From the NCBI GenBank assembly GCA_005281725.1, contig SSBO01000007.1, positions 4,746,031 to 4,810,030 of the forward strand: a stretch of 64,000 bases of DNA. Direction: 5' to 3'. The translations under genes were made by a program, and so were the position numbers. Every line of letters begins with the position of its first letter. Within the stretch, counting starts at the first letter, position 1. The notes beneath the pieces were generated by a model. The model made no database searches. It saw nothing but the letters and a program-made list of their open reading frames with translations, and was not told where the DNA came from. Source of the stretch: Wuchereria bancrofti. Its lineage: Eukaryota; Nematoda; Chromadorea; Rhabditida; Onchocercidae. Of this stretch, positions 14,642 to 26,782 are shown in pieces.

Positions 14642-17600
14642 CTGTCCCACTCTTTTCCCCGCCTTGTCCCCATGCATTCCTATCAACCCACCAATCTATG
14701 CCTTTCAACCAGTCCACCTCTTCTTTATGCGATGTCAGTTATCTTTCTAAACTACCAATTTTTCGAATAATTTTTCGAACGTGAACCGGTCGATGTCAAA
14801 CAAGTTCGTTCCTCTTCACTCACGCATATTGCTACTCTGAGCACAACTGATCTATTACTTAAGCGAAGCGAAAATTTCCTAATAAAACAAAGTTCGGTCA
14901 CTTAATTAACACTTTAGGTGCAGAAATTAAATCCTTTGAATGAAATTGATAAGTTAAAATCTTATTTACGAAAGAAATTAAAAAATAAAAAATTAATTCG
15001 ACACAACGATTTTTCCATCCTTCCTTTCAATTTATCAGCCTGTCACCTCCCATTGGGTTTTCATAATTTATCGGTATGACCCTGGATGTTTAGTATTTAT
15101 TTGATATTGTTCATCGCTTGCTTGTGTCATTCAACAGAGATCACAATCTACTTGTAATCTCGGGACCTCTCAATAAAATCGACAGATGTTAAGATTTATT
15201 TAGTTTTGCAATAGTTAGGACAAAAAGGACGAAGAAAATTCTCAGTATCGGCGCGGATAAAATTATGATAATGAATTGAATATGTGTAGCAAAAATTAAA
15301 AGCATATTTAAGATTTGAGAATAATTTACAGAATGGAAATGGGAAGAGGAAATTTTATTAATTTTAGGAAACATAAATTTGATTTGGTTCTCTTTATATT
15401 AGATAAAAAAATTTTACATGCATAATAAATAGGTAGCTTTCGAAAATCTTTAAAAGTCCTGGAACTATTCATTATAATAAAGAGAATATAATTTTAGAGC
15501 ATAATTTTTTTCCATGAAACCGGATAAAGTAGCTTCATTCCCTCTACATAATTACAAATTTCACATACTGAGAAGTTTTTCGGAAAAGTGCAACTAATTG
15601 AATTACAGACGAATGATGGATGGATGGATAAATCCAAATTGGAACTAATTTATAACTAAGAAAGAACCAAGAAAGAAACCGTGATAAGTAGAATAGAGAA
15701 ATTTCGTTGCAAAGAGATATGAGAAAAATGACAATATTAAAATATAATTTTTAAACTGAATATTAAATTCCAAATTAATGAATGCGTCAACGGAATGAAA
15801 AGCAATAGTAAGAAATGAACAGAATTAACTTTTAGAATTAAATCAGAAATCTCCGAAGAATGAATTTATGATTTTTTAAAAGATTTTTTTAGAAGATTGA
15901 CATTTTAAAAGATTTTGAAGTCTCTAGGGATATTATCTATGCATCACACCAAAATCTAATCATTTGCAAAACATGCACAATACCTTTTTACCTTGGTAAT
16001 ATTGACATGCTATCGTATCACAAGATTGTTGCATAAATGTCCTCGCAAATATTATTCAGTTGGTCATGAATAGACCGTATGACTTCAGAAAAAAATATAT
16101 TAATGAAATGCGCATGTGACATGTGCATGCATATGGTAACTGTGAAGTGACATTCTAGTGAGAGACGAAATTATGGTCATCACATGATGTGACATACACT
16201 TTAATTCTTTATTTTTTACAGATACAAAGACAAAAGCACTTTATTGAGCTATGGAGAAGAGATGAGCAATTAACTAAATGATCAGAGAAATGCGCTTCTT
16301 TGTAGAAAGGAAAGAGGAAAGGTGAAGAAAAAATAAATTTGTCCTTTTTCTGAAAATACTGAAATAATAAGCTTACAAATTAATATCCAGAGTGCAAGAA
16401 AACCATTCATTTATCAAAATTTACTTTTTTTTTTTTTTCAAATAATGCAGATAACTAATTACGGGTAATGTTTTCCAGTATCAACAGATCAACAGAATAT
16501 TTAACATTCCAGAAATTTACTTTCCCGGCCAGAAAACTACGACAGAAAAATGTTTTTGATAAAATTTTTTTCTTTGGTGAGTAGAGGAAGCGTTCAAGCA
16601 GAATGGCCAAAATATAACTAGCATTATATTTGGCCAACTACCCATATTATGTAATTTGCAGCTAAAACATATGTTGCAAGATAAATTGAATTCCAAATGT
16701 ATCTGTCACAAATAATCCAAATAAATTTGCATAAACTCCAGAGGAAAGAAATTTAGTAATTGAAAGTAATTTCCTGTGATAATTATCATATGTTATGGTA
16801 ACATACACATTATTGCATGGAGATGCCATTTCTTTCTTGTATATTCTTACTTAGTAGGTCAGGCGGAAATGTTAACATCAATCTTTCTGTGGCAGTTTAA
16901 ATAGTTAAGTAAAAGACTAAAAGCAAACAAATGCATTTACCAAGAGAAATCTTGGAAAGTAAGTATGGCTTGATGCTAACTCTTAGAAATCACATCTCTT
17001 TCCTGACATTCATTACTCCACCGATCATCATTTCATTTCCTCCTTCCATCTATTCATCCATCCATTCATTTTTCTATGCGTAAAAGATCGGATAAAGCTT
17101 CGCAAAGACAGAAATGCCTTAAATGCAACATGAATCAAAAATGTGTTGATTATAAACGCAAAGCTCACATCTACTAAAAGTGTCTGATCTTCATCTTTTC
17201 GACTTAATAAAATGTTGTTTTTATCAAATACAAGAATAGAAAGCAACAAAAGCGTCGAGAGCAAATTCTTTGGAAAAATGAAAAAAAGGTATAAAATTGG
17301 ATGTGTTTGGAGGACATAGCGGTGGTATGGCTGATCACGATGCATTTGACAAATGTACACTCAATCGCTCTTCTGGTCCCACTTAAAGTACATTTTCTCC
17401 TACCGCACGAAATTGTACAAGAACATCTATCCAGTTTTATAAACCAGCAGGGAATATTAGAAGTCTTGCGATCATGAAAAGAAATTACCCTATGTTATTA
17501 GACAAACATTACCATAATTAATAATAATAATAATAATAATAATGAATCATTTAAATAATGACGTTACTTTAAACCACATATTGTTTTGTGCAGAAACCAA

Positions 17601-18291
17601 GAGCTTGAAATTCATACAAAATTAGTAATTGGTTGTTTCTTTTTCTGAAAATAAATTGTTATTCGTTTTACACTATCTTTTTCTTTCAACAAAATTTTGT
17701 GGTTATTATTTTATTTATAAAGAACAAATACATCATTAATAGCTTTGTGTACCTTAAATCATTAAATAATTCTTCCGATATTTTGAATTATAATTTTTAA
17801 TGGATTTTTTTTAAACATCAAGGTTGAATATGTGTTTCTTAATGAAGTCATAAAGAACGATCCCTTTGAAGCTAACAACGAATCTAAGACATCGTGTGAA
17901 GAAGAACGCGGAACCGTAACAGTATTATTTTGGAAGTAAACAACAAACTGAGAAGGTTACTGTAAAAAGGTAGTTGATCAATTTGTTTATTGCACAATTA
18001 GGTAATTTCAGCTGGAGATAAACCAACTGGTTGCTTCGATCTCCTAATGTCACCATGTTAACCTTCTTTCTACTATCTTGTACAGCGTTTTCAACTAAAA
18101 ACAGTCGAAAGTTAAGTTCATTTTTATTACTAATAGTTTAAAAAATGCATTCTATCTTTCAATACAACAATCTGAAAATTCTCAGTTTCTTTTTAACCAT
18201 TTCAAACACTAAAGAAGTATGAGGTTGTGGACGACCTTTAATCGTTTACGACTGATATTGACGGAAAGAGTTTATTATAAGAGAAAATGCC

Positions 18292-18855
18292 TTACTTAAA
18301 ACATTCATTCCGATATTTTGATGCCATTATAAAGAGTAAGTAATGTAGAGGAACAGGTGAAGAAGGGAAGAGAGAGAAAGCAAAGGTTGAGAATTCCCGC
18401 CTTCTTCCCGATTCAAGAAGTACAACTTTTTCAGTGACATAAGTTTTGTGTATCAAATCATAGAAAGCAGTTGTTTTGAGGAAAGTACCCAAATACTGTT
18501 TTTTATTTTTATTATCACACAGAACTGAAATAGCTGATGATATAGGACATGTACCATGACGTAAGATTAATGAGAGATAATTGATTAGGCTTGTTCTCAT
18601 GCAACAAGATTCTTTTTTTGTATTTGTGGAACTGTGAAAAAGTAATAATATAGCTTCATTTTGGAAATTTACGTTGAATCCTATGCTCATTTCAATTTTT
18701 AGTTTGGCCGCAAAAACAAAAAAAAAGTAAGAAAAAGTGCCTAAGAGCGGAATTACTTTCTTCTTCAGTGAATGAATGTACTGCTGATAATTTTTATTCA
18801 TTGAAAGCGGATTAATTTTTCCACTTATTTTTGTTAAATTGATCACACACATCAA
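18292..18855 (-). other. Long open reading frame of unknown status (187 codons)
   Basis: This is the longest uninterrupted frame in the window. By a rough estimate, at about one-third G+C roughly one codon in thirteen should be a stop, so 188 open codons is unlikely by chance even allowing for six frames over 64 kb. The conceptual product is rich in Phe, Leu, Ser and Lys and has no motif I recognise. It has no clear signal peptide, no obvious flanking splice-compatible exons and no neighbouring gene on the same strand within 2 kb. It could be a fast-evolving lineage-specific gene, a remnant of a mobile-element ORF, or chance. I do not assign a function. Confidence 0.2.
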
Positions 18856-21025
18856 ATAAATCGATGTTCAATGTGGTGCTAGTTACGGTGCTCGATTTAA
18901 TTTACGCATAGTTCACCGTCTCCCTCTTTTCCACCTCCGTAACGCCTACTTTCTCGCCCTTTTTGTCCATCCTCGACATCCATAATTTAATGTTGACGGA
19001 TTCATTGAATTTTGATAGTTCAATAAAATGTTAGTTGAAAGCAATCTCATTGGATGACCCCAATTGTTCAGCATTCGGTAACTGAAACAAGGAAACTGTT
19101 AACCAACATTTTTTTTCAACATTTAATGAAAAAACGATGCATGTCAATGAGATGAACTAAAGTGAGTGAATTTTCTCAAATGTCGTTGAAAATTTGTCAA
19201 AAGAAGGAAGAAGCGGGAAGAATTCATGTTTCGAGTCGATTTTTCAGGGTTATTTTTTTTTTAATATTTGGACATTTGAAGCATTCAGCTCAGATTTCGA
19301 TTATCACTGATTATTAACTATAACAATAATAGCCAAATACATACTCAAAGCAGTCTTCTGGAATCATAACACAGCAATACTATTCAACTTTCCAAACTTT
19401 GTATCTCAAAATGTTTTTGCAGGATGGATGGGTTGGAATGAAAGATAATAAAAGCCCTACATTTATAAGCGAAGGGAGAATGAATAATAATGAAGATTGT
19501 TCAGTGTTTGCTCTTAAACAAAATGCCCACCTTCAGAGACATGTTTTTCAATAGCTTCGAACAATCAAAATGAAACAAAAGATTCTTTTTAAACAAACTC
19601 CTCAACAAGAGTAAACTAACATTTCTTATCCATTCAGTAAGAGAAAACTAGTGTATCGATTTCGAAAACGAAACACACATTTTGATTATTTTAGATTATA
19701 TATATACACGGTATTCGTCAGAAAAGTGTGGTACTTTTTTATAAAATATTGAAATAATGTAAAATACTATAAGGCTCTGCGTTTTTCGCATAAATTTACG
19801 CGCACACTGACGCATATAATAATTTAGGAAACATGTATGTAACAAGTTGCTTACTGTTTGTAATAATGTTACCTGTTCTGTTCAGTGTATTAATGATCTG
19901 ATGCATTTTAAGAGAAATGCACTTTTACTGGTTTGTTTCCATGTTTCTCCTATATATAAATCGGGGCAAGAATTTGCCATAAAAGTTCAGTATCCTTGAA
20001 AATTGTGCAAATCAAGAAAATGGTAAATGAGAGAGGGAGAAAGAGGACAGTAATGAATTTTGCTAATTTTTAAGCTGATTCACACCGAATAAATAGTATC
20101 TCAATAATATCTAAAGAGGATAGACCGACGCAAGTGCAAAAGTTACTCATGAATTTTGTCCCCTAAAAATGACTGATAAGATGATTTAAAATCCCTCAAT
20201 GTAATAAAAGAATTCCATCATTACTATTCGGATGAAAAGAAACAGGGTATAAATCCAAACAAAATCAAAGAACAGAAGTATTTGGAATCGGAAATAAGAT
20301 ATTTTCTCTGTAAAAATTTCTCGAACGATATTTACCGCAGTGTGAAACGAAAAACTCATTTCTGTATTTTGTGATATCCGTGAATAATCACCAGAAGTAT
20401 ATAAGTGTCTGCGAGAAAGTTTATTTGTTTAATGCATTATTTCATTCCTTTTTGATCGGTATAGATTCGACAGTGAGCAATGTTAGATTCATTAATTAAA
20501 AACAAAATGAAAGGAAAAAAAAACATGTTGAGATGAAATATTTCATGTAAACAAACTTTCTTTCATTCACTGACACACGGTTATACCAAAGACGGAATTT
20601 CCGGTGTTCCTACAACAAAACATCCATGCAGGAAAACTGCAGAACATTAATTACTATCTACTAACATAAAAGCACTATTAAAAAAGCAAGAGAAAATAAA
20701 TGAATAGATGTGTCATCCCTACCAATGTCCTCGAGAATAAGTTCATCCTCCTCGCAGCTGCTGTCTATATAAAATTCAGTTTCATTCAATACTTCCTAGA
20801 ATGATTATGTTCTGCACAAAGTACAAATTTATACAAATAACAGGACATAGGCAATACATTTTTAAAAGATCATTTTTGAAGATTTCTTTTTAATGACCGG
20901 AATTGTTCTATATCCTTCTCTTATAAAAGAACTATAACAAAGTGAAACGAAAATATTTCAAAGTGATCGGGAGTAAATGACATGAGATTTGAAGAGAAAT
21001 AAAATTATAGAAGGATTTCGATATA

Positions 21026-24000
21026 TCACGGATGTATGCGTATTTCACTGACTTGTAAGCTTGCGCCACATTCTAAGCATTTTTTCTTTACAGCGTAACA
21101 ATCAGTGCAATATAAATTGTTGCAGTTAGGACATATTCTTGAGTTACTAAAATTGTAATACATTATTTTAATAAATGCCATCATTGTGTTCTGCATGACA
21201 ACTGCATTTTCAAGTGGAAACTATTTCTTTGCATTGATTTTTTTCATATCATCTTTACTTCTACATTTCCCATTTTCCACTAGCACTTTTCATCGTTTTT
21301 TAATGGCACACATTAGAGAGATATTAAAATTAAATTAAAAAATCTTGAAATCAAATTAAAAATTGGCCCTAAATTGTTTAGATCCATCTTTTAAACCCAT
21401 AATATATGAAAGCTTGGGGCCTCGAAGCGTTCGGTCCTATTTATTCTTTTTTCATAGTTATCCTCTATAAAAGTTATTAATTTTGATTCTCCATGAGTTA
21501 ACTAATCTTGCATCGGCGATACTGAGATCTGATCGAAAACATCTGACACATTTGTACTGATCAGCACTTAACACCGTCAAACCATGATTTACAAGATTTC
21601 CTCGTCCGCTAATTTCGTCTTCAACCAGCTGCTCTTTAAGCTCCTTAAATGAAGTTTTTAAACCTTCAAGCATTCTTTTTATGTCTGTACAGATGAAAAG
21701 CAAACCTTTTCCTTGGCAGCTTTTATCAATTGTGTCAAAATATTTTTGCGGCCTTCGAGTACTTGATTATACAACCATAAGGTGCGTGGTTTTGTTCTTT
21801 CTGGCCAATAATATTGCGCAATCAAATGTCGACATCTTACTACATATACCTATGAAATGTTCCTATATGTTTCACTTAATTAAACTTTGTACAATTTCGC
21901 TTTTAAATAAATGTTAGTTTTACGCCTTTGAAATAATGAAACCCCTGAGTTATAGAAGATTATAAAGGGTTTGGAAATAGGACTGAAACAGGATCGGCTC
22001 ATACTACAAACTCATAATAACAGTCAGTATGAATTAATTACTTCAGAATTACTTCAAATATCCTGTTATAAGAAATGATTTAATAACTGATTAGTTACAG
22101 AGTTCCGTTACTAGGAGTGTTTGATGAGGATTTTAGGAAACAACAAAATAAAGAAATGATGGGATATTCATCTTTAATAAACTTGTTTTACACCAATATC
22201 ATCGCTAATTAATAAGTAATTTGATGAAATGCTTAGATAAAGCATTTTAATCAAGTCACAATTAATTTTAATAATTTTAGATGAAGGCATTTAAACGAAA
22301 AGCCTTGCATGAATTACTAATTGCTTAAGTAGTTTTTACCTGCAGAATACAAAGTAAAAAGGCAATTAAATATAAGAGCATCATTAGCCGAATCAGCTGA
22401 AAATCTGGTGGGTTCGGCTCTGTAAAACACTGTCTCCAATCATTATCGCTGTGTTGACTTCCTGTGATCGGATAAAATATATGAAGAATTCTTTGCAAGA
22501 GTTTTGCCAAAAAACCTTCTCCCGCAGCCTAGAAGATAAAATGATCTAAGAAACGGAGAGTATAGAACAAAGAAAAGAATGAAGACATGCTTTAAGATTG
22601 TAGAAATCAAGTCGATTGGTGCGAGTAGCGTTAGACTGTAGGAATGAATAAGTGAAATAAAGCATTTGATAGGTGAATACATCCAGCAATATTAGAAAAA
22701 TTGGCATGAAACCCCCAATCAATGTAATCGCAAATGCAAATAGCATTCTCATTTTCTCCTTCGATGTCATGTGTAATGTGAATCCTTCAATATACTGCAA
22801 CAAACCAGGTAATTTACAACATTTACAACTTACATTTTCCAATTTACATATTTCTTCTTTTAGAAGTTTAGTTCTATCTTTTGGAAATGCATTTAAATCA
22901 CCCACGTCTATTAATTGTATTTCTTGAGATTCCATCAATGCAGCATTTATTATGAATAAAACCTAAATTTAAATGAGAAGTGAGAATAATTCAAGTAAAC
23001 TAACTGTTTCTCGTTCTTTGGGTAACAGTGGAAGTAAAGAAGGTTGCCCTTGTGCTTCCCGCAGCATATCAACATTTCGAAATTCTTCCGTTATGTAGAC
23101 GTTATCCACTTTCTCCTTCTGCTTATACTTTATAACGTACACCAATGCCTGATAAAATAATTGCGGGCAAATCGTTTTCTTCCAGATTAAGTAAGGATCG
23201 TTAGTTTTCATATGAATGTGGAATTCAAAGAAATATGTGATGAGTAGATGGTTACCATAAGGAAAGTTATAATGATCAAATTGGGAATAATAAAGCTAAT
23301 TGTTGTAGATAAAATCTCCACAAAAACTCCGAATTGATTCAGGACTCCTTCCAATTCTTCCCTGAATTAAGTAACAATAAGTATTAAATTTAAGTGGAAC
23401 ATAGAACAATTATATATATAATGTATATATTACACCCCTTACTTCATTTTTTCCAGTTGGAACGTTTGTGTACAATTGTCTTCAATAGTATGATTCAGCG
23501 AAATCCCAAATTCATCCCACGATTTTTTTGCCGCTCTGGCCTCTTTCTGTAAGTGATTGTAAAATCTCATCTTCATGTTTAGCATCTCATTTAAAGTGAG
23601 AGATAAAGAACTCAGATATGATATTTATAATCTCACTTAAATGAACTACCTTTTCGTATCTGAATATCATAATAAATGAGTCATTTCGCACTGTCACAAC
23701 ATTCCAGTAGAGCATCATAAATATGCTATATAATGTTTTTTTTCAAAAGAAAAAAAGAGAGTTCATAGAGGTTGCCGTTTCGCAAAAAACGAATCATAAA
23801 TTAGAATGTTTAAATTATGAACTGCAAGAAAACTGATATTGTAATCGTTCACAGCAGAGTTCATAGCAGCTTTCATTTTATCCTTTGTAAATGTTAGAAA
23901 GCCGGACTTCAGAGATTCTTTTATTTTCTCTGGGATATCACAAACCAGCTCACCAAATCGTGCCGCATCACAAATCTAAAGCATAAATATTAATCCATTA

Positions 24001-25741
24001 AAATCAAAATCTCTCGGTTTTCCACTTTACTCCGCCATTCTTTTCAAGTTAACATGCATAGAATACGTGCTTCCATTTATACGAAATAGTTTCCTTTGAC
24101 ACACATCTGTCATTCTTTATACATATGCAGCCATCTTAAGCGACTGAGGACAAAAAACATTATGAGTAAGAAAGAACCATTCTCATATCCTTCACAAATT
24201 TACAAACTGGTAATCTACGATACAGAGTAAGCCGATCACAATATTGAGCGCTCTCATCAAAAATTCGAAGGCACTGGAAAATACATTTTTGAAGAAGAAA
24301 GATTACATTCGGTGCTAAAATCAGTCGCTGATTTTTATCTTCCAAATTCTTCTACCTCCTTAGGAATGATGACAATGCTACTTTTTATAACCTTACATCA
24401 TAAATACGCACAAAGTAATAGGGACCAATGAAGAATCGCTGGCAATACTCTTTAACTGTGAGCAACTGTACTAAGTAATCCTTTGTCTGCTTACCGAACC
24501 TAAAATAAAGCCCGAGGAATTCATTAACCACAAATATAGGTGCGAAATACTAACTTGGAAAAACTTAAGCTTACTTAACGACAATATTTTGCAACTTGCG
24601 CATGGTATTTCGAAAAATTTCAAGATGTTTTATGAAAAAACGACCTTGTTCTTTTAATCTTGATAGTGAAAGCTGAAAGGAAAACAAATTCATGTTTCTC
24701 TAAAAATCCAGTGTAGAAAAAGGGACAGAATCGGGAATTCAAATATTTTGCTTGCAATTGTTTTTCAGAAAACACTACCTACCGACGTTAGAAACAAATC
24801 AATGATAACCTTATTGGTTTGCATATTAACTTCACTAACAAGTTTGTTGCCAATTTGAATCGCCGAGTCACTCACGCAAGCAGCAGATTCTGCGAGCATT
24901 TGCAAATTACGAGTTGTATTAGTTGCTGATATCTGCAGATGACAAACATCTAGAAGTAAGCAGCATCAAGTAATATTCTGCAGGTCTTAAAAATAATTCA
25001 TATCAAATCATTAAAACAATCACGATCCTTAATCTTTTATCTTTTTTGAAATCAAAATATAGCAATCAAACAATGTAAGGCGTTGGCAAAAAGTGGACAA
25101 AACTGTTAACAGAGAGAAAAACTGACTTGAAATGCCCACACTATTATAAACATGAGAATAATGGAACGAAGACGGCTAGTGGTTAATTTGACTGCAGCAA
25201 TCAGGATGATGGCTCGAATGGATGGGAATGGTATCATCAAACTCAATATTAACTGCACAACGATACTCACATATACTCCTAATCTATAATGAACTTTGAT
25301 TAGTCAATTCTTTTGAGTTGCCTCATGGAATAAAGCGTAGTAAACATTGAAGCAAATTGTTGTAAAATTGTGTTTAAAATGATTGTATCTAGAATAAGTG
25401 TAAGTGATTAGTTCATTGAAGATAGGACAAAAACTAATACCGACTGGGAAAGACGGAATACTTGAGAGCAATAGAAACGAAGAATAAAAGACCAACAAGT
25501 TCACAAAGAAGGAAACTAGATACAATGCGTATAAGATCGTTTTCTCTGAAAAAATGGCAATGCTAAGATAAAATTGAATCAGTCATTCACGTTAAAGATC
25601 ATTAAGTTAATTTGATAAGGAATCCTAAAAAAAACCTAGTGCCGTGAGTGAACATTCGTTCATAAGCGTTTCGGGGAGCTGGTTTCGGACTCGGATAAAG
25701 TGGTGGGAAAAAGACACCACATTTCATCCAAAACTCTTTAC
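21026..25741 (-). CDS. DC-STAMP domain / C4C4 RING membrane protein (SPE-42/SPE-49, DCST1/2 family)
   Basis: Sixteen minus-strand exons join with matching phases: 25741-25636, 25545-25445, 25278-25127, 24932-24783, 24672-24575, 24499-24397, 24273-24178, 23975-23823, 23546-23443, 23361-23256, 23178-23005, 22962-22591, 22528-22340, 21849-21706, 21628-21503 and 21220-21026 (TGA). They encode about 789 residues plus an unlocated N-terminus; I recall SPE-42 as about 770. The order is several membrane spans, a cysteine-rich extracellular part (CLRIFDESAQYC, then VCDIP), DNVYITEEFR, GFLAKLL, the PCxPEP-like CFTEPNPPDF, QYYWPERTK with LWLYNQVLEGRK, then four CxxC pairs (CVRC, CPNC, CTDC, CLEC), the C4C4 RING-like end of this family. 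Known members act on sperm in sperm-egg fusion; that role is inferred here. The donor at 22591 is GC rather than GT. The first exon is unresolved. Confidence 0.88.
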
Positions 25742-26420
25742 CTGCAAAATAAATTTTAATATATGATTCCCGAAACTTTCCAGAAATGTTAACATGATAA
25801 CTAAACGTTTATCGACAAGAGATTCCTCTCCGGCAACCGATCGTCGACAATTTTCTGCAATAAAATACAGCTCTTCCAACTTTTTGAGCGCTCTTTGCTT
25901 TGGCTTGCGCAATACATTTATCAACATCTTCAGAATCCTGAAACAGATCGCTGCATAATTTAAGATCAAATTTGTCACCGAAGCAACAAATTTCACGAGA
26001 TTATGAACAGGTTTTAAGAATCTCTGAAAGGTATCCGATCTGAATAAACCAACCAATGTGAACATACATTGGAGAATGAATTCAGTTTCCTCAATCAGAG
26101 AATGACAAATTAAAACCTTCCAAACTGATTTGCATCTTGTGAGGAATAGAAACACCGCACTCAACACTCCTCAAACCACCATCTGGAATCGACTTGCAAA
26201 TAATTCCTTGTTTAGAGTATTGACATTTAGAGTATAACAAGTATTGACGCGTTGAATTCACCAATGCCATCAAATTGCACTCTGATCCTCCATGTTTTGT
26301 ACAAATTGTTTCCGAATAACACTCACATGATATTTGTATAAAAATAATACGAAACCATTCTTGACAAAGTGAGAAATTGCATTTGTGCAAATAAGCTCTC
26401 AAACGAAAAGTGATGGACAT
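25742..26420 (-). other. Coding-like stretch upstream of the DC-STAMP gene, unassigned
   Basis: Two long overlapping minus-strand frames cover this interval: 26,420-26,091 (cysteine-rich; contains CKSIPDGGL) and 26,167-25,724 (hydrophobic; contains LEELYFIAENCRR). They can be joined in phase by a donor near 26,191 (TTGCAA|GTCG) and the acceptor at TTCAG|ATCGG. The second frame can be joined to the first recognised DC-STAMP exon through a 35-base intron ending at TTGCAG before 25,741. The interval could therefore be an N-terminal extension of that protein or a separate small gene between it and the EMC8 gene. The family's usual length is already nearly complete without it, so I do not merge it. 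I recognise no family. Confidence 0.35.
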
Positions 26421-26782
26421 TTTACTCTTCTCGACGAAGAAATGAAGATACCGTAAGAATTCAGCTCTACATAGTATGAGGGCACTATCACAGCGGACGT
26501 ACTGTATGGATGAATGGTGTTCATCAGATCGTCATAAATCCCAATACTTTTTACGCTGCCTAATTAGAACCAAATGACTGCATCCATTTGAGGAATTCAC
26601 CTGGGTCGATGTTTAAGAAAGGTGGTCTTTCATAAGTAAAAAGCCTTTATATTTCACACACTTTTTCATAGAAAATTTTGTTTTTATAATCTCCTGTGGA
26701 ATAACATGCTTATACTCCATGTTGACAGATCAGCTTCAAAGTATTAAGAGCAAAGTAGAGAATGACTAGGTTGAAGATGAGA

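Larger units (their letters stand above)
1..21000. other. Gene-poor A+T-rich intergenic region
   Basis: I find no exon chain with matching splice phases and no recognisable protein motif on either strand over about 21 kb. Open frames here are short, as expected for A+T-rich non-coding DNA, apart from one long minus-strand frame at 18,292-18,855 listed separately. The stretch holds microsatellites (near 11,075 and 14,577), many poly-A and poly-T runs and a (TAA)n run near 17,518. Slightly more G+C-rich islands lie near 6,330-6,500, 10,570-10,990 and 14,240-14,540; they could hide isolated exons but show no recognisable product. It may be true intergenic DNA, distal regulatory DNA or very long introns of a gene outside the window. 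Confidence 0.5.

Noticed and set aside
14568..14750. Plus-strand poly-isoleucine frame
   Set aside because: Generated by the (ATC)n microsatellite.
17028..17360. Minus-strand open frame of 110 codons
   Set aside because: A frame of this length is expected about once or twice by chance in a window of this size and composition; no motif or splice-compatible neighbour.
21685..21705. Apparent 21-base intron or frameshift in the DC-STAMP gene
   Set aside because: The phases are satisfied by a normal intron from 21,705 to the GAGCAG acceptor before 21,628, so no frameshift or ultra-short intron is needed.
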